This document shows, piece after piece, positions 16,161 through 23,638 of a DNA stretch of 63,279 nt. The notes beneath the pieces were generated by a model. It ran no database searches. It had not been told where the DNA came from and was given only the letters and a program-made list of their open reading frames with translations. Source of the stretch: Acholeplasmatales bacterium (GTDB taxonomy: Bacteria; Bacillota_I; Bacilli_A; Acholeplasmatales; Anaeroplasmataceae). The stretch covers positions 1-63,279 of the forward strand of contig JAFXXC010000053.1 of assembly GCA_017542485.1 (NCBI GenBank), written 5' to 3'. Positions within the stretch are counted from its first letter, which is position 1. Each line of letters starts with the position of its first letter. The position numbers and the translations under genes are program-made.

Positions 16161-16961
16161 TTAACAATCATTTTTTAATCTTTTGTTAAAGAATAAAATA
16201 GTTAATCCACCAAAAAGAATTAAATATCCAAATGTAATCAATAAAAACATCAATCCTCTATCACTAAATGAATAATAAACAAGATTACCTAATCCATCAG
16301 GAGCTGTATGTGTAGCATTTGTTATAACTCTTCCTAAATATACTGAAGGATAAAATGGCAATGCTTCTGCGAACTTTTCAAAATCACCCATCTTATCAAG
16401 TGGCATCCATGCACCACCTAATACACCACATAAAGAAATAAATATTGATGTAACTGCAGGTGCTGATTTTTCATTTAACAATGTGGCTAAAATCATTCCT
16501 ATAAAAATATTCATAGCCATAATAGGTAACATTTCTACAATTAACAATAAACTACTATAAAATGGAATAAAACCAGTTCCTGATGTTGCCCCAAAAATAT
16601 AGCCTAATATTATACAAATTAAAGATTGAATAATACCTATAATTAAAAATGGAACAAAATATCCAACTAAATAATTATGACTTTTCATAGGAGATGTATA
16701 TAATCTTTTTAAAAAAGCAATAGTTTTATCTTTAGATATTAATAATGATGCCATTAACATCAATATAGAATATGAAAACATCATCACACCAGGTATTAAA
16801 CTTTTTACCTCAAATATAGGAGTACTTTCACCTGTAAATTTTAAAATAATCTGAAACATTAAAACCATAAAAATAGGGAATCCAGCACAAAACACATATA
16901 TTAATGGATCTCTTGCCATTTCTTTTAAATTTCTTTTCATAAAAACATAAGTTTTATTCAT
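16161..16961 (-). CDS. ABC-2 type transporter permease
   Basis: A 266-residue membrane protein with six transmembrane segments. It starts MNKTYVFMKRNLKEMARDPLIYVFCAGFP, typical of ABC-2 permeases, with the conserved MASLLISKDKTIAFLKRLYTSPM cytoplasmic loop after the second helix. It overlaps the ATPase gene by one base. With the ATPase it should form an exporter for a drug, peptide or lipid. The substrate is unknown. Confidence 0.88.
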   Translation of the reverse strand: MNKTYVFMKRNLKEMARDPLIYVFCAGFPIFMVLMFQIILKFTGESTPIFEVKSLIPGVMMFSYSILMLMASLLISKDKTIAFLKRLYTSPMKSHNYLVGYFVPFLIIGIIQSLICIILGYIFGATSGTGFIPFYSSLLLIVEMLPIMAMNIFIGMILATLLNEKSAPAVTSIFISLCGVLGGAWMPLDKMGDFEKFAEALPFYPSVYLGRVITNATHTAPDGLGNLVYYSFSDRGLMFLLITFGYLILFGGLTILFFNKRLKNDC

Positions 16962-17674
16962 TAATTTTCACCCCCTACAATCTTAACAAAAGCCTCCTCA
17001 AACGAAGTTTGATTTGTTTTTTCTTTTATTTCATCAATAGTCCCTTCAATTAACAAATTACCCTTAGACATAATAGCTACTCTATCACATAAAGCTTCTA
17101 TTTCTTCCAAATAATGTGAAGTTAAAATAATAGTTATCTTACCCTTAAATTTATTAATTATATTCCATAATTCTCTTCTAGCTAATACATCTAATCCCAA
17201 TGTAGGTTCATCCAACAATAATATCTTAGGCTTTGAAATTAATCCTAAAGCAATAGACAATCTTCTTTGATAACCACCAGATAATGTTTTAGCTCTTTGA
17301 TTAACAACCTCACTCAATCCTAAATCATTAATTATCAAATCTAAATATTCTTTATCCTTCTTATCATATAAATCCTGGAAAAACTTTAAATTCTCTAATA
17401 CAGTTAAATTCATTCCAACAGCTGTCTCTTGTGGAGAAATATCAATTATTCTCTTTATTTCATCCATTTGATTTTTGCTATAACCAGATATAATAAAATC
17501 TCCACTTGTCAAATTAGTTAATCCAGACAATATCTTTAACAAAGTAGTTTTACCTGCACCATTAACACCTAATAGCCCATATAATTCACCCTCATTAATG
17601 CTAAGTGATACATTATTTAAAGCTCTTATTTTCTTATAATCTTTACATACATTACATACTTTAATTATCTCCAT
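16961..17674 (-). CDS. ABC transporter ATP-binding protein
   Basis: A 237-residue ABC ATPase: Walker A GVNGAGKTTLLK, Q-loop DISPQETAVG, signature LSGGYQRR, Walker B ILLLDEPTLGLD and the switch TSHYLEE. Length and the C-terminal IEGTIDEIKEKTNQTSFEEAFVKI fit the ABC-2 exporter ATPases. An upstream ATG at 17693-17695 lies within the -10 region, so I chose the ATG at 17672-17674, which is preceded by GAGGTGAG. It is the first gene of a five-gene operon. Confidence 0.92.
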   Translation of the reverse strand: MEIIKVCNVCKDYKKIRALNNVSLSINEGELYGLLGVNGAGKTTLLKILSGLTNLTSGDFIISGYSKNQMDEIKRIIDISPQETAVGMNLTVLENLKFFQDLYDKKDKEYLDLIINDLGLSEVVNQRAKTLSGGYQRRLSIALGLISKPKILLLDEPTLGLDVLARRELWNIINKFKGKITIILTSHYLEEIEALCDRVAIMSKGNLLIEGTIDEIKEKTNQTSFEEAFVKIVGGEN

Positions 17675-17693
17675 ATGTCTCACCTCAGCTTCC

Positions 17694-17722
17694 ATTATAT
17701 GTATATAAAAACTATTTAAAAT
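17694..17722 (-). promoter_or_regulatory. Activator-type promoter of the ABC/LytTR operon
   Basis: TATAAT at 17694-17699 is a consensus -10 on the minus strand, but the -35 position 17 bp upstream (ATTTTA, 17717-17722) is poor. This fits a promoter needing an activator bound just upstream. Confidence 0.55.
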
Positions 17723-17728
17723 AGATTT

Positions 17729-17760
17729 AAGGTATTCGGCATTTTTTTAAAGGTATTTGG
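17729..17760 (-). promoter_or_regulatory. Two direct repeats 21 bp apart: probable LytTR operator
   Basis: AAGGTATTCGG (17729-17739) and AAGGTATTTGG (17750-17760), read on the plus strand, match at 10 of 11 bases and are exactly 21 bp apart, two helical turns. They lie immediately upstream of the -35 of the operon that encodes a LytTR protein. LytTR regulators bind pairs of ~9-bp direct repeats with this spacing. Confidence 0.7.
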
Positions 17761-17761
17761 T

Positions 17762-17794
17762 AAAAAAAATGACCTCATCATAAGATAAGGTCAT
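17762..17794 (-). terminator. Terminator after the GGDEF-GAF gene
   Basis: An 11-bp stem (ATGACCT+TATC / GATG+AGGTCAT, one G-U pair) with a TTAT loop, followed by eight T on the minus strand. Confidence 0.9.
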
Positions 17795-17799
17795 AATTA

Positions 17800-18840
17800 T
17801 TACTTATATAGCACTTCAATTACTTTACCTAAATATAAAAGTAATTCAGCATCTCTTTCTTGCCATATTCTAGACATTTTATTTTCAAATAAAAGAATGT
17901 AACCAAAAGTCTTCTTAGAAACAACAATTCTAGCGACCATAAATGTTACAATATTCTTCTCTCTAACAAAATTAGCCACTTTCTCATCATTCAAATGATT
18001 ATATAACCCAGATGGAATAAACACATTATCACTTATTGTTAGTTGCTCACATATCTTTAAACAGTCATCATCTATTACACAATTATAACCATCTCCACCA
18101 GAGATTGTTCTCTTGTCCACAAATAACACTGATGATTCTGATATAGAAAGTGCAATTGTAATATAATTTAATATGTTTTTAATTCTTTCTTCAACAGCAT
18201 ATTTTTCATCATTTTGTAATTCACTAATTCTATTAAACATATTAATAAGTGTTGATTGTTCTCTTCTATTTACCATTATATTTTTATGCTTTTCTTCAAC
18301 ATAAATAATAAAACAATTTCTACCCTTTGTCTTACCTCTATATAAAGCTTTATCAATAGTTAAAAACAAATCGTCATAATTATCCGCATTCTTAGGAAAT
18401 GATGCACACCCAATTGTGGCAGTAACATAAAAATAGACGTTCTCTACATTATATTTTTTTCTAACGATACCACCATCAGTATACATTTTATTTACATAAG
18501 AATAAATATCCTCATATGAAGTATCATTAAAACAAATAACAATGAACTCATCTCCACCAAATCTACCAACTAATCCATCTTCACCAATATAATTTGCTAG
18601 ATTCTCTGCTAATTGTTGTAAACATCCATCTCCAACCTTATGTCCATAATTATCGTTAACAAGCTTAAAATTATCAACATCTAATATACCCATCATAAAC
18701 TCTACATTATTCTCAACTAAATGTCTTGCGAAGCCTAATATATTAGTTCTTGTTAAAACACCAGTTAATGAATCTATGGCATAATCTATATTTCTATTTT
18801 TAAAATAATCATACTTTTTTAAATCCTTTTCTGTATACAT
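17800..18840 (-). CDS. GGDEF-GAF diguanylate cyclase, soluble
   Basis: A 346-residue cytoplasmic protein. The GGDEF domain comes first (about 20-180): AIDSLTGVLTRTNIL, DVDNFKLVNDNYGHKVGD, and intact GRFGGDEF. The C-terminal half (about 200-346) resembles a GAF domain (ITIALSISESSVLFVD, KKTFGYILLFENK, WQERDAELLLYLGKVIEVLY). No RxxD inhibitory site is seen. The same GGDEF-then-GAF order occurs in the EAL protein at 49225-51888, including the shared GKTKGRNCFIIYVEEK / GKNKGRDCFIMYLEEK segment, so the two are probably paralogues. The GAF ligand is unknown. Confidence 0.88.
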   Translation of the reverse strand: MYTEKDLKKYDYFKNRNIDYAIDSLTGVLTRTNILGFARHLVENNVEFMMGILDVDNFKLVNDNYGHKVGDGCLQQLAENLANYIGEDGLVGRFGGDEFIVICFNDTSYEDIYSYVNKMYTDGGIVRKKYNVENVYFYVTATIGCASFPKNADNYDDLFLTIDKALYRGKTKGRNCFIIYVEEKHKNIMVNRREQSTLINMFNRISELQNDEKYAVEERIKNILNYITIALSISESSVLFVDKRTISGGDGYNCVIDDDCLKICEQLTISDNVFIPSGLYNHLNDEKVANFVREKNIVTFMVARIVVSKKTFGYILLFENKMSRIWQERDAELLLYLGKVIEVLYK

Positions 18841-18982
18841 AAATAAAGCCTTCTTTACTAAAACACCTATATTATATCAAGAAAAAAAGGTAATTATCTT
18901 TGTAAAACGTATTCATAATTAATAATAGGGCAGCCAAAAGCTAATTTGTCTATTAATCTTTACAACATAGAGACATATTATA

Positions 18983-19011
18983 TTTACTAAAAGATTTATT
19001 AATGTTAAAAT
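18983..19011 (+). promoter_or_regulatory. Promoter of the 351-residue membrane protein
   Basis: TTTACT (18983-18988), 17 bp, TAAAAT (19006-19011). The rest of the ~200-bp divergent gap (18841-18982) contains a possible weak promoter for the GGDEF-GAF gene (TATAAT at 18871-18876, minus strand) and nothing else clear. Confidence 0.65.
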
Positions 19012-19037
19012 GTTTTTTGATATGAGGAGATATTATT

Positions 19038-20093
19038 ATGGAAGATTATAAATTCAATGAAGGTTATTTATATAAAGACTCTTTTTCAGAACAAGATTTT
19101 TTAAATGCTGTTTTAAAGTATATAAAAGATGATAGCTATGCGCCATCATATATTTTCGATGAAATGACTCGTAGTAATGTATCAAGGATTAATATTCCAC
19201 TTATTCAATCTACTGGTACAGCAGAAATTGAATATTCTAGAATGATAGGCTACGACAAATTAGAAACAACAACTAAATATAAAACTACAACATATGGGAA
19301 TGGATATCAAAATAAAACTCAATCTACTTCTGTTAGAACAATTACAGATTGGGTAAATGATTCTGGTACAATAAGTGGCACTGCATCATCTGGAACATAT
19401 GATGAAAAATATAAAATATATGACGAATATGTTGCCAATCATAAAATGGATAGAAACAATGTACGTTTATTGTCAAATGATGAATTAAAGAACTGCTCAC
19501 TTACTCCTGATATGGTTGAATTTTTAAAAAATGATATCGTAAATAAAGTATTTAGAGAAAACATCACATACCCAGGAAACCATGTTAAGAATGAAGAATA
19601 TTATGGCACAACAACCCTAAATAACATTAGTTGTACAATTGTATCTTTATATGCATTAACAATATCAATAAGAGACAAAAATCTTCTATTTGTAGCCTCT
19701 TCAAATGGAGAAATAGAAATCAAACTATTTGGTGAATATCCAGCAGATAATTATGATGAGGTACTTTCATTTAATAGAAAAGTTACAGCCGAAAGAAAAG
19801 AAGCCACAAAAAAGCCAAGAACTATTGCTAAATACACTATTATTTCAACAATACTTTTATTTATATTATTCCTAGTACTTGGAATTGTATTTGGTATCTT
19901 AGCACTAACAATAATTTCAATTGCAATTCTCATTATAGGATTTATAATTGGTATAAAATTTATGATTGATGTTAAAAATATAAGTAAACCATATTACAAA
20001 CAAATATATGAACATAATAAAAAAGATTATGAAAACAAGCGTAGAAGCATTGAAGAATCTTATCAAAAATATATAAATAATATGAAGTTATAA
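19038..20093 (+). CDS. Hypothetical membrane-anchored protein
   Basis: A 351-residue protein I do not recognise. Residues 1-265 are soluble and polar, with a Thr/Ser/Tyr-rich stretch (TTTKYKTTTYGNGYQNKTQS) followed by VRTITDWVNDSGTISG. Two adjacent transmembrane helices follow (about 268-312), then a charged, partly coiled C-terminal tail rich in Lys and Glu. No signal peptide, so the N-terminal domain is probably cytoplasmic. It has its own promoter, a GAGGAG SD and a terminator, and is the only plus-strand gene in the left 40 kb. Confidence 0.75.
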   Translation: MEDYKFNEGYLYKDSFSEQDFLNAVLKYIKDDSYAPSYIFDEMTRSNVSRINIPLIQSTGTAEIEYSRMIGYDKLETTTKYKTTTYGNGYQNKTQSTSVRTITDWVNDSGTISGTASSGTYDEKYKIYDEYVANHKMDRNNVRLLSNDELKNCSLTPDMVEFLKNDIVNKVFRENITYPGNHVKNEEYYGTTTLNNISCTIVSLYALTISIRDKNLLFVASSNGEIEIKLFGEYPADNYDEVLSFNRKVTAERKEATKKPRTIAKYTIISTILLFILFLVLGIVFGILALTIISIAILIIGFIIGIKFMIDVKNISKPYYKQIYEHNKKDYENKRRSIEESYQKYINNMKL

Positions 20094-20139
20094 AAAAGAT
20101 GTGATTTGTGCTTTAATAGTACATTTCACATCTTTTTTT
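20094..20139 (+). terminator. Terminator after the 351-residue membrane protein
   Basis: A long hairpin (AAAGATGTGA / TCACATCTTT plus an inner stem) followed by seven T. Its A-rich left side could also end minus-strand transcripts. Confidence 0.85.
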
Positions 20140-20184
20140 AATTTTCTATATTTCTATTTTTCAACATTAGTCTCTTAGTTCATT

Positions 20185-20625
20185 TTAAATTACTGTTTGA
20201 TTTTTACCATTTTTCTTCGCAATATATAATTTGTCATCTGCGCTTTTGATCCATTCATCATTTCTTAAACCGTCTTGATATTTAGAAATACCTAAACTAA
20301 CTGTAATATGAGTAACGACATTATTTAATTCAAACTTATATTCATCTATTCTTTTTCTTATATCTTCAGTTATTTCATATGCCTTATTAAAATCATTATT
20401 TAATTTAATGATTATAATGAATTCTTCTCCTCCATATCTTGCGACAAATTGATTTAAAGAATTGTTTTTTGCAATATTAGAAATTTCTTTTATTACATAA
20501 TCTCCATATATATGACCATATGTATCATTTATCTTTTTGAAATCATCTATATCAAAAATTACAAGTGCATAATCATCCTTATCATCTAATGAATCCAGAT
20601 AATTATATAAATATTGCAGTCTTAA
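20185..20625 (-). pseudogene. 5'-truncated GGDEF domain gene
   Basis: The minus strand encodes about 146 residues of a GGDEF domain: YALVIFDIDDFKKINDTYGH, FVARYGGEEFIII, HITVSLGISKYQ and IKSADDKLYIAKKNGKNQ, ending at a TAA (20185-20187). The usual DxLTGLxNR start is missing and an in-frame TAA (20626-20628) lies just upstream, with no usable start codon or SD. GGEEF is an active-type signature, so this was once a functional cyclase. It is probably the remnant of a larger gene lost through deletion between this point and the TA locus. Confidence 0.85.
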
Positions 20626-20659
20626 TTATTGATATTCAATAGCAAAATACTAGCTGATA

Positions 20660-20697
20660 TAATTAGAAAAGTAGCTTTATTATTTTAAAGCTACTTT
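20660..20697 (-). terminator. Terminator after the TA-associated operon
   Basis: A 12-bp perfect stem (AAAGTAGCTTTA / TAAAGCTACTTT, 20668-20679 with 20686-20697) followed by TTCTAATT on the minus strand; the T-run is weak. Confidence 0.7.
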
Positions 20698-21037
20698 ATT
20701 CTACAATTTTAAATCCACGTTCTAATAAACTAACAAGTAAGTAATTTGGAATTTGTTCATCTTCGTCTGTACTAATTACAAATGATACTTCTGTTTCTTC
20801 ATTCGTAACTTTAGCAACTATAGATGTAGTAACAATTATTTCACCTGGTCTACGCATAAAATAACTAACTTGTTTGAATGTTTTATAACTATGTTCGTAT
20901 ACAAAGAAATAAATAGTCTCATTTTCTTTCCTAAATTCCCTCATATAATATTCTTTTAATTTAATTTCTTTGAATTTATTAATTATTAGTTCAGATATAT
21001 TTATTTTTCTATTTATACTTAGTTTTACTTCTTTCAC
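20696..21037 (-). CDS. Hypothetical protein, GTG start
   Basis: A 113-residue soluble protein of unknown family, with a predicted alpha/beta pattern (INKFKEIKLKEYYMREFRKE, then three or four beta strands). It starts at GTG 21035-21037 with AGGTGA six bases upstream. That GTG overlaps the TGA that ends an antitoxin-like reading frame (21034-21114), so it looks translationally coupled to an antitoxin tail. It is the last gene downstream of the TA pair. I cannot assign a function. Confidence 0.6.
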   Translation of the reverse strand: MKEVKLSINRKINISELIINKFKEIKLKEYYMREFRKENETIYFFVYEHSYKTFKQVSYFMRRPGEIIVTTSIVAKVTNEETEVSFVISTDEDEQIPNYLLVSLLERGFKIVE

Positions 21038-21114
21038 TTTAAATCACCTAAGTCTAATTTCTTTCTAATTTCATCAAACATTCCTTCAGCTGATGAAAGT
21101 CTACTTGTCGTAAT
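21034..21114 (-). pseudogene. Remnant of a Phd/RelB antitoxin C-terminus
   Basis: A 26-codon open stretch ends in AEGMFDEIRKKLDLGDLK and TGA. It closely resembles the C-terminus of the intact antitoxin next door (VEDSFNDIRKKLEL). There is no start. It overlaps the end of the 140-residue gene in another frame. Probably the tail of a second antitoxin gene left after duplication or deletion. Confidence 0.65.
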
Positions 21115-21523
21115 CTATAACACCAATTTGATAATCATCTTCATATATAACCTTACCTGGATTATCTGAATATGCTATTTCATATGGAACATTATATTTA
21201 TCTAATAAATCTAATAATGGTTTAATATGTTCTAACATTATACTTGAATTATTTATTTTAAACCAAGTTGTGGCACCTAAAGGATTATCATTGTTATCTC
21301 CATAAAAAGGTGGTTCAGGTAAATTTTCTTTAAACCATTTATCTACTTCTAAATATGTATTTTTGTCTTCTTCAGAATAAATACCATCTCTTACTCTTCT
21401 CCAAGTTAATACAAATATACCAACAGGCTTTTTAGTTTTATATGCTAATTCTTCTCCTTGAATTCGCATATATTTTTTTTCTAATGTAAAGTTTAAAATT
21501 TCATTCAATTCAGCCATACCCAT
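21101..21523 (-). CDS. Hypothetical protein downstream of the toxin gene
   Basis: A 140-residue acidic soluble protein of no family I know. It starts MGMAELNEILNFTLEKKYM and contains VGIFVLTWRRVRDGIY and TTWFKINNSSIMLEHIKPLLDLLDKYNVPYEI. The start is ATG 21521-21523 or the one two codons on; AGGATAT serves as SD. It begins five bases after the toxin stop, so it belongs to the TA transcript. It could be a third TA component or unrelated cargo. Confidence 0.6.
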   Translation of the reverse strand: MGMAELNEILNFTLEKKYMRIQGEELAYKTKKPVGIFVLTWRRVRDGIYSEEDKNTYLEVDKWFKENLPEPPFYGDNNDNPLGATTWFKINNSSIMLEHIKPLLDLLDKYNVPYEIAYSDNPGKVIYEDDYQIGVIDYDK

Positions 21524-21528
21524 ATATC

Positions 21529-21837
21529 CTATATTAAATTTAAATAATTTCTTTTTGAAGATACAATGACATTTAAAATAATTTCTTTAGTTTCTTCATT
21601 TATCTTGTAAAACAATATATTTTTCTTACAAATAATCGCTCTATATCCTTGTTTAGCAATGGATTGGTATCTAGGTACAACGCCAATATTTGGAAAGTCT
21701 TTTAAATTATTTATTACAGTTTCAAGATAATTAAGGTATTCTATTGCTTCTTTCTTAGAAAATGTATCTCGTATATACATAATAATATCAGTTAATTGAT
21801 CGTTGAATTTATCAGTTCTTACAATTTTATAACTCAT
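21529..21837 (-). CDS. RelE/ParE-type toxin
   Basis: A 102-residue toxin of the RelE/ParE superfamily: VRTDKFNDQLTDIIMYIRDTFS, the helical hairpin AIEYLNYLETVINNLKDFPNIG, then YRAIICKKNILFYKINEETKEIILNVIVSSKRN. These toxins cleave ribosome-bound mRNA (RelE) or poison gyrase (ParE); I cannot tell which. Its ATG overlaps the antitoxin stop (TAATG), the usual coupling for such pairs. Confidence 0.88.
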   Translation of the reverse strand: MSYKIVRTDKFNDQLTDIIMYIRDTFSKKEAIEYLNYLETVINNLKDFPNIGVVPRYQSIAKQGYRAIICKKNILFYKINEETKEIILNVIVSSKRNYLNLI

Positions 21838-22100
21838 TATAGTTCAAGCTTCTTTCTAATATCATTAAATGAATCTTCTACAGGAGCAACTCTTCCATTT
21901 CTAACATCTTCTTCAGATTCAGCTAGCATTTTTAATAATTCTAATTCAGCCTGCATTTGATTAAATTGTTCTAAACTCAGTATTACAGTGTCTCCATGAC
22001 CATTTACTGTTATATAAACTGGTTCTCTAGTTTCCTTACATAAGTTTGATATTTCATTGTACTTATTTCTTAATTCTGCTGATGGTCTAATATTTTGCAT
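21837..22100 (-). CDS. Phd/YefM-type antitoxin
   Basis: An 87-residue antitoxin with an N-terminal Phd/YefM dimer and DNA-binding domain (NIRPSAELRNKYNEISNLC, EPVYITVNGHGDTVILSLEQFNQM) and a disordered toxin-binding tail ending FNDIRKKLEL. I chose the ATG at 22098-22100, nine bases after AGGAG; two ATGs just upstream abut the SD. An inverted repeat between the -35 and -10 is its likely operator. Confidence 0.88.
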   Translation of the reverse strand: MQNIRPSAELRNKYNEISNLCKETREPVYITVNGHGDTVILSLEQFNQMQAELELLKMLAESEEDVRNGRVAPVEDSFNDIRKKLEL

Positions 22101-22120
22101 AATCATCATCTCCTATCATT

Positions 22121-22148
22121 ATTATATCATAATTTTGATATATTTCAA
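22121..22148 (-). promoter_or_regulatory. TA promoter with embedded operator palindrome
   Basis: TTGAAA (22143-22148), 16 bp, TATAAT (22121-22126) on the minus strand. The spacer region holds a perfect inverted repeat, TATATCA-N6-TGATATA (22123-22142), placed for autorepression by the antitoxin. Confidence 0.75.
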
Positions 22149-22250
22149 CAATCATCAGCAATTTTTGTCATCCGTGCAACAGTCTCGTTCATGGCTGGGA
22201 TTTATATATAACATATATAAGTGGCTGGTGAAGTGGGCTGGATAGATTCG

Positions 22251-22286
22251 GACAAAAATAAAAGACCATGCCAAAATTGACAAGGT
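22251..22286 (-). terminator. Terminator after rpsR
   Basis: Stem GACC-T-TG / CA-T-GGTC (one mismatch, 22263-22269 with 22280-22286) followed by TTTTATTTTT on the minus strand. Confidence 0.7.
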
Positions 22287-22351
22287 CATTCTATACTTAT
22301 GTTTTATGTCATTTTCTTGCGAGTGATTGTGTCACTTCACAAAATTTATTA

Positions 22352-22597
22352 CTAGTCTTTAACGAATGGTAATAAAGCCATATGTCTTGCTCTCTTAATT
22401 GCGATAGCAAGCTTTCTTTGATACTTAGCAGATGTACCAGTTACTCTTCTAGGTAAGATTTTACCTCTATCAGTAACGAACTTCTTTAATAAATCTACAT
22501 CCTTGTAATCAATGTATTCAATATGGTTTTGTGTAAAATAACATACTTTTTTACGTCCACGACGTTGACCATCACGGTCATTTCTACGATTTTGCAT
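22352..22597 (-). CDS. rpsR: Ribosomal protein bS18
   Basis: An 81-residue small-subunit protein. [62 protein letters not shown] is the bS18 pattern (only the segments [10 protein letters not shown] and [16 protein letters not shown] are needed to recognise it). The arginine-rich N-terminus is typical. Third gene of rpsF-ssb-rpsR; AAGGAGG precedes the ATG by about eight bases. Confidence 0.96.
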   Translation of the reverse strand: MQNRRNDRDGQRRGRKKVCYFTQNHIEYIDYKDVDLLKKFVTDRGKILPRRVTGTSAKYQRKLAIAIKRARHMALLPFVKD

Positions 22598-22616
22598 GTT
22601 TTTTCCTCCTTATATT

Positions 22617-23144
22617 TTAGAATGGTAAATCATCATCGGCAACATCACTTGAATCAGAAACATCAAATGAATCTGGTTGAGCTGGCTTTTGTAGATTTTG
22701 AGGTCTATATTGTGGCTCAGGTTGTTGCTGATATGTTGGGTTATTATAACCCTGATTTGGATTGTTGTAATTTGGTTGATATTGTCTTTGTTGAGGTTGA
22801 TTATCATTTTGAGGTTGGCTATTAGGATCTCTTGGAGTTAAATTCTCAACAGAATCACATAATACCTCAGTAACATTACGTTGTTGTCCATCAGCACCTT
22901 GATAACTTCTTGTTTGAAGTCTACCACCTACTGCTAACATATATCCCTTCTTAACATAGCGACTAATAAAGTCTGCAATTTGTCCGAAGGCAACGCAATT
23001 AATAAAATCAGCCTGTCTTTGACCATTAGCATCTCTTTGTGCTCTATCAACTGCGATAGTGAAGCCTAATACAGAATTACCTGATTGTCCAAAACGAACT
23101 TCTGGATCTCTTGTAATTCTTCCTACTAAAGATACTCTATTCAT
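22617..23144 (-). CDS. ssb: Single-stranded DNA-binding protein
   Basis: A 175-residue SSB with an N-terminal OB fold (MNRVSLVGRITRDPEVRFG, GYMLAVGGRLQTRSYQ) and a Gln/Asn/Pro-rich linker (about 110-160) ending in the acidic tip ADDDLPF, which recruits replication proteins. It lies between rpsF and rpsR, the standard Bacillota order. Confidence 0.96.
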   Translation of the reverse strand: MNRVSLVGRITRDPEVRFGQSGNSVLGFTIAVDRAQRDANGQRQADFINCVAFGQIADFISRYVKKGYMLAVGGRLQTRSYQGADGQQRNVTEVLCDSVENLTPRDPNSQPQNDNQPQQRQYQPNYNNPNQGYNNPTYQQQPEPQYRPQNLQKPAQPDSFDVSDSSDVADDDLPF

Positions 23145-23155
23145 CTTAATACCTC

Positions 23156-23443
23156 TTATGCTTCTTGTGCTACAACAATATGACGAATAATCTTCTCACT
23201 ATAACCAGCGATACGATTAAATTCATTAATAGCTTCCTTAGTTGCTTCTACGTTCATTAATACATAATAACCTTTCTTATTATGCTCAATTTCGTAAGCA
23301 AGCTCTCTTAAGCCCCATTCTTTAACATCGATAACCTTAGAATTATTAGAAGTAATAATATTCTTAGCTGCTTCAACTTCAGCCTTTATTGCTTCTTGAT
23401 CTAGATTAGAACGAAGAATGTACATAATTTCATATTTTCTCAT
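23156..23443 (-). CDS. rpsF: Ribosomal protein bS6
   Basis: A 95-residue protein starting MRKYEIMYILRSNLDQ, with WGLRELAYEIEHNKKGYYVLMN and IIRHIVVAQE, all typical of bS6. First gene of the rpsF-ssb-rpsR operon. Its leader can fold so that part of the AAGGAGG SD is paired, consistent with the known S6:S18 feedback control. Confidence 0.96.
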   Translation of the reverse strand: MRKYEIMYILRSNLDQEAIKAEVEAAKNIITSNNSKVIDVKEWGLRELAYEIEHNKKGYYVLMNVEATKEAINEFNRIAGYSEKIIRHIVVAQEA

Positions 23444-23451
23444 TTTTGTAA

Positions 23452-23493
23452 CCTCCTTATGGTCTTTTGGCCTAGCTTAGGTTCTAGGCAAGG
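23452..23493 (-). promoter_or_regulatory. rpsF leader hairpin (probable S6:S18-binding motif)
   Basis: On the minus strand CCTT (23490-23493) can pair with AAGG (23455-23458) of the SD, enclosing a 6-bp stem GCCTAG/CTAGGC (23484-23489 with 23470-23475) with loop AACCTAAG. The S6:S18 complex is known to bind such leaders in many bacteria. Structure is seen; the regulatory role is inferred. Confidence 0.6.
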
Positions 23494-23516
23494 GCATTTT
23501 ATCGAAATGCTCTAGT

Positions 23517-23545
23517 ATTATATCATACCAATTTATATCTTTCAA
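23517..23545 (-). promoter_or_regulatory. Promoter of rpsF-ssb-rpsR
   Basis: TTGAAA (23540-23545), 17 bp, TATAAT (23517-23522) on the minus strand. Confidence 0.8.
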
Positions 23546-23596
23546 CGATATTTTTAATTTTCCATTTTTTTATTAATGCCGTCTATAATTTTCAAC

Positions 23597-23628
23597 AAAA
23601 AAAGCTAGGTATATAAATATTACCTAGC
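23597..23628 (-). terminator. Terminator after pyk
   Basis: An 8-bp stem (GCTAGGTA / TACCTAGC, 23604-23611 with 23621-23628) and TTTTTTT on the minus strand. Confidence 0.9.
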
Positions 23629-23638
23629 CAATTTATTA

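Noticed and set aside
18841..18982. A regulatory RNA in the divergent gap before the 351-residue protein gene
   Set aside because: Only weak, short stems and no terminator or conserved motif.
22149..22250. Three CCAGCC blocks (minus strand) and an AT-rich palindrome between the TA promoter and the rpsR terminator
   Set aside because: Irregular spacing, no repeat unit, no coding frame with a start; too little to call a feature.
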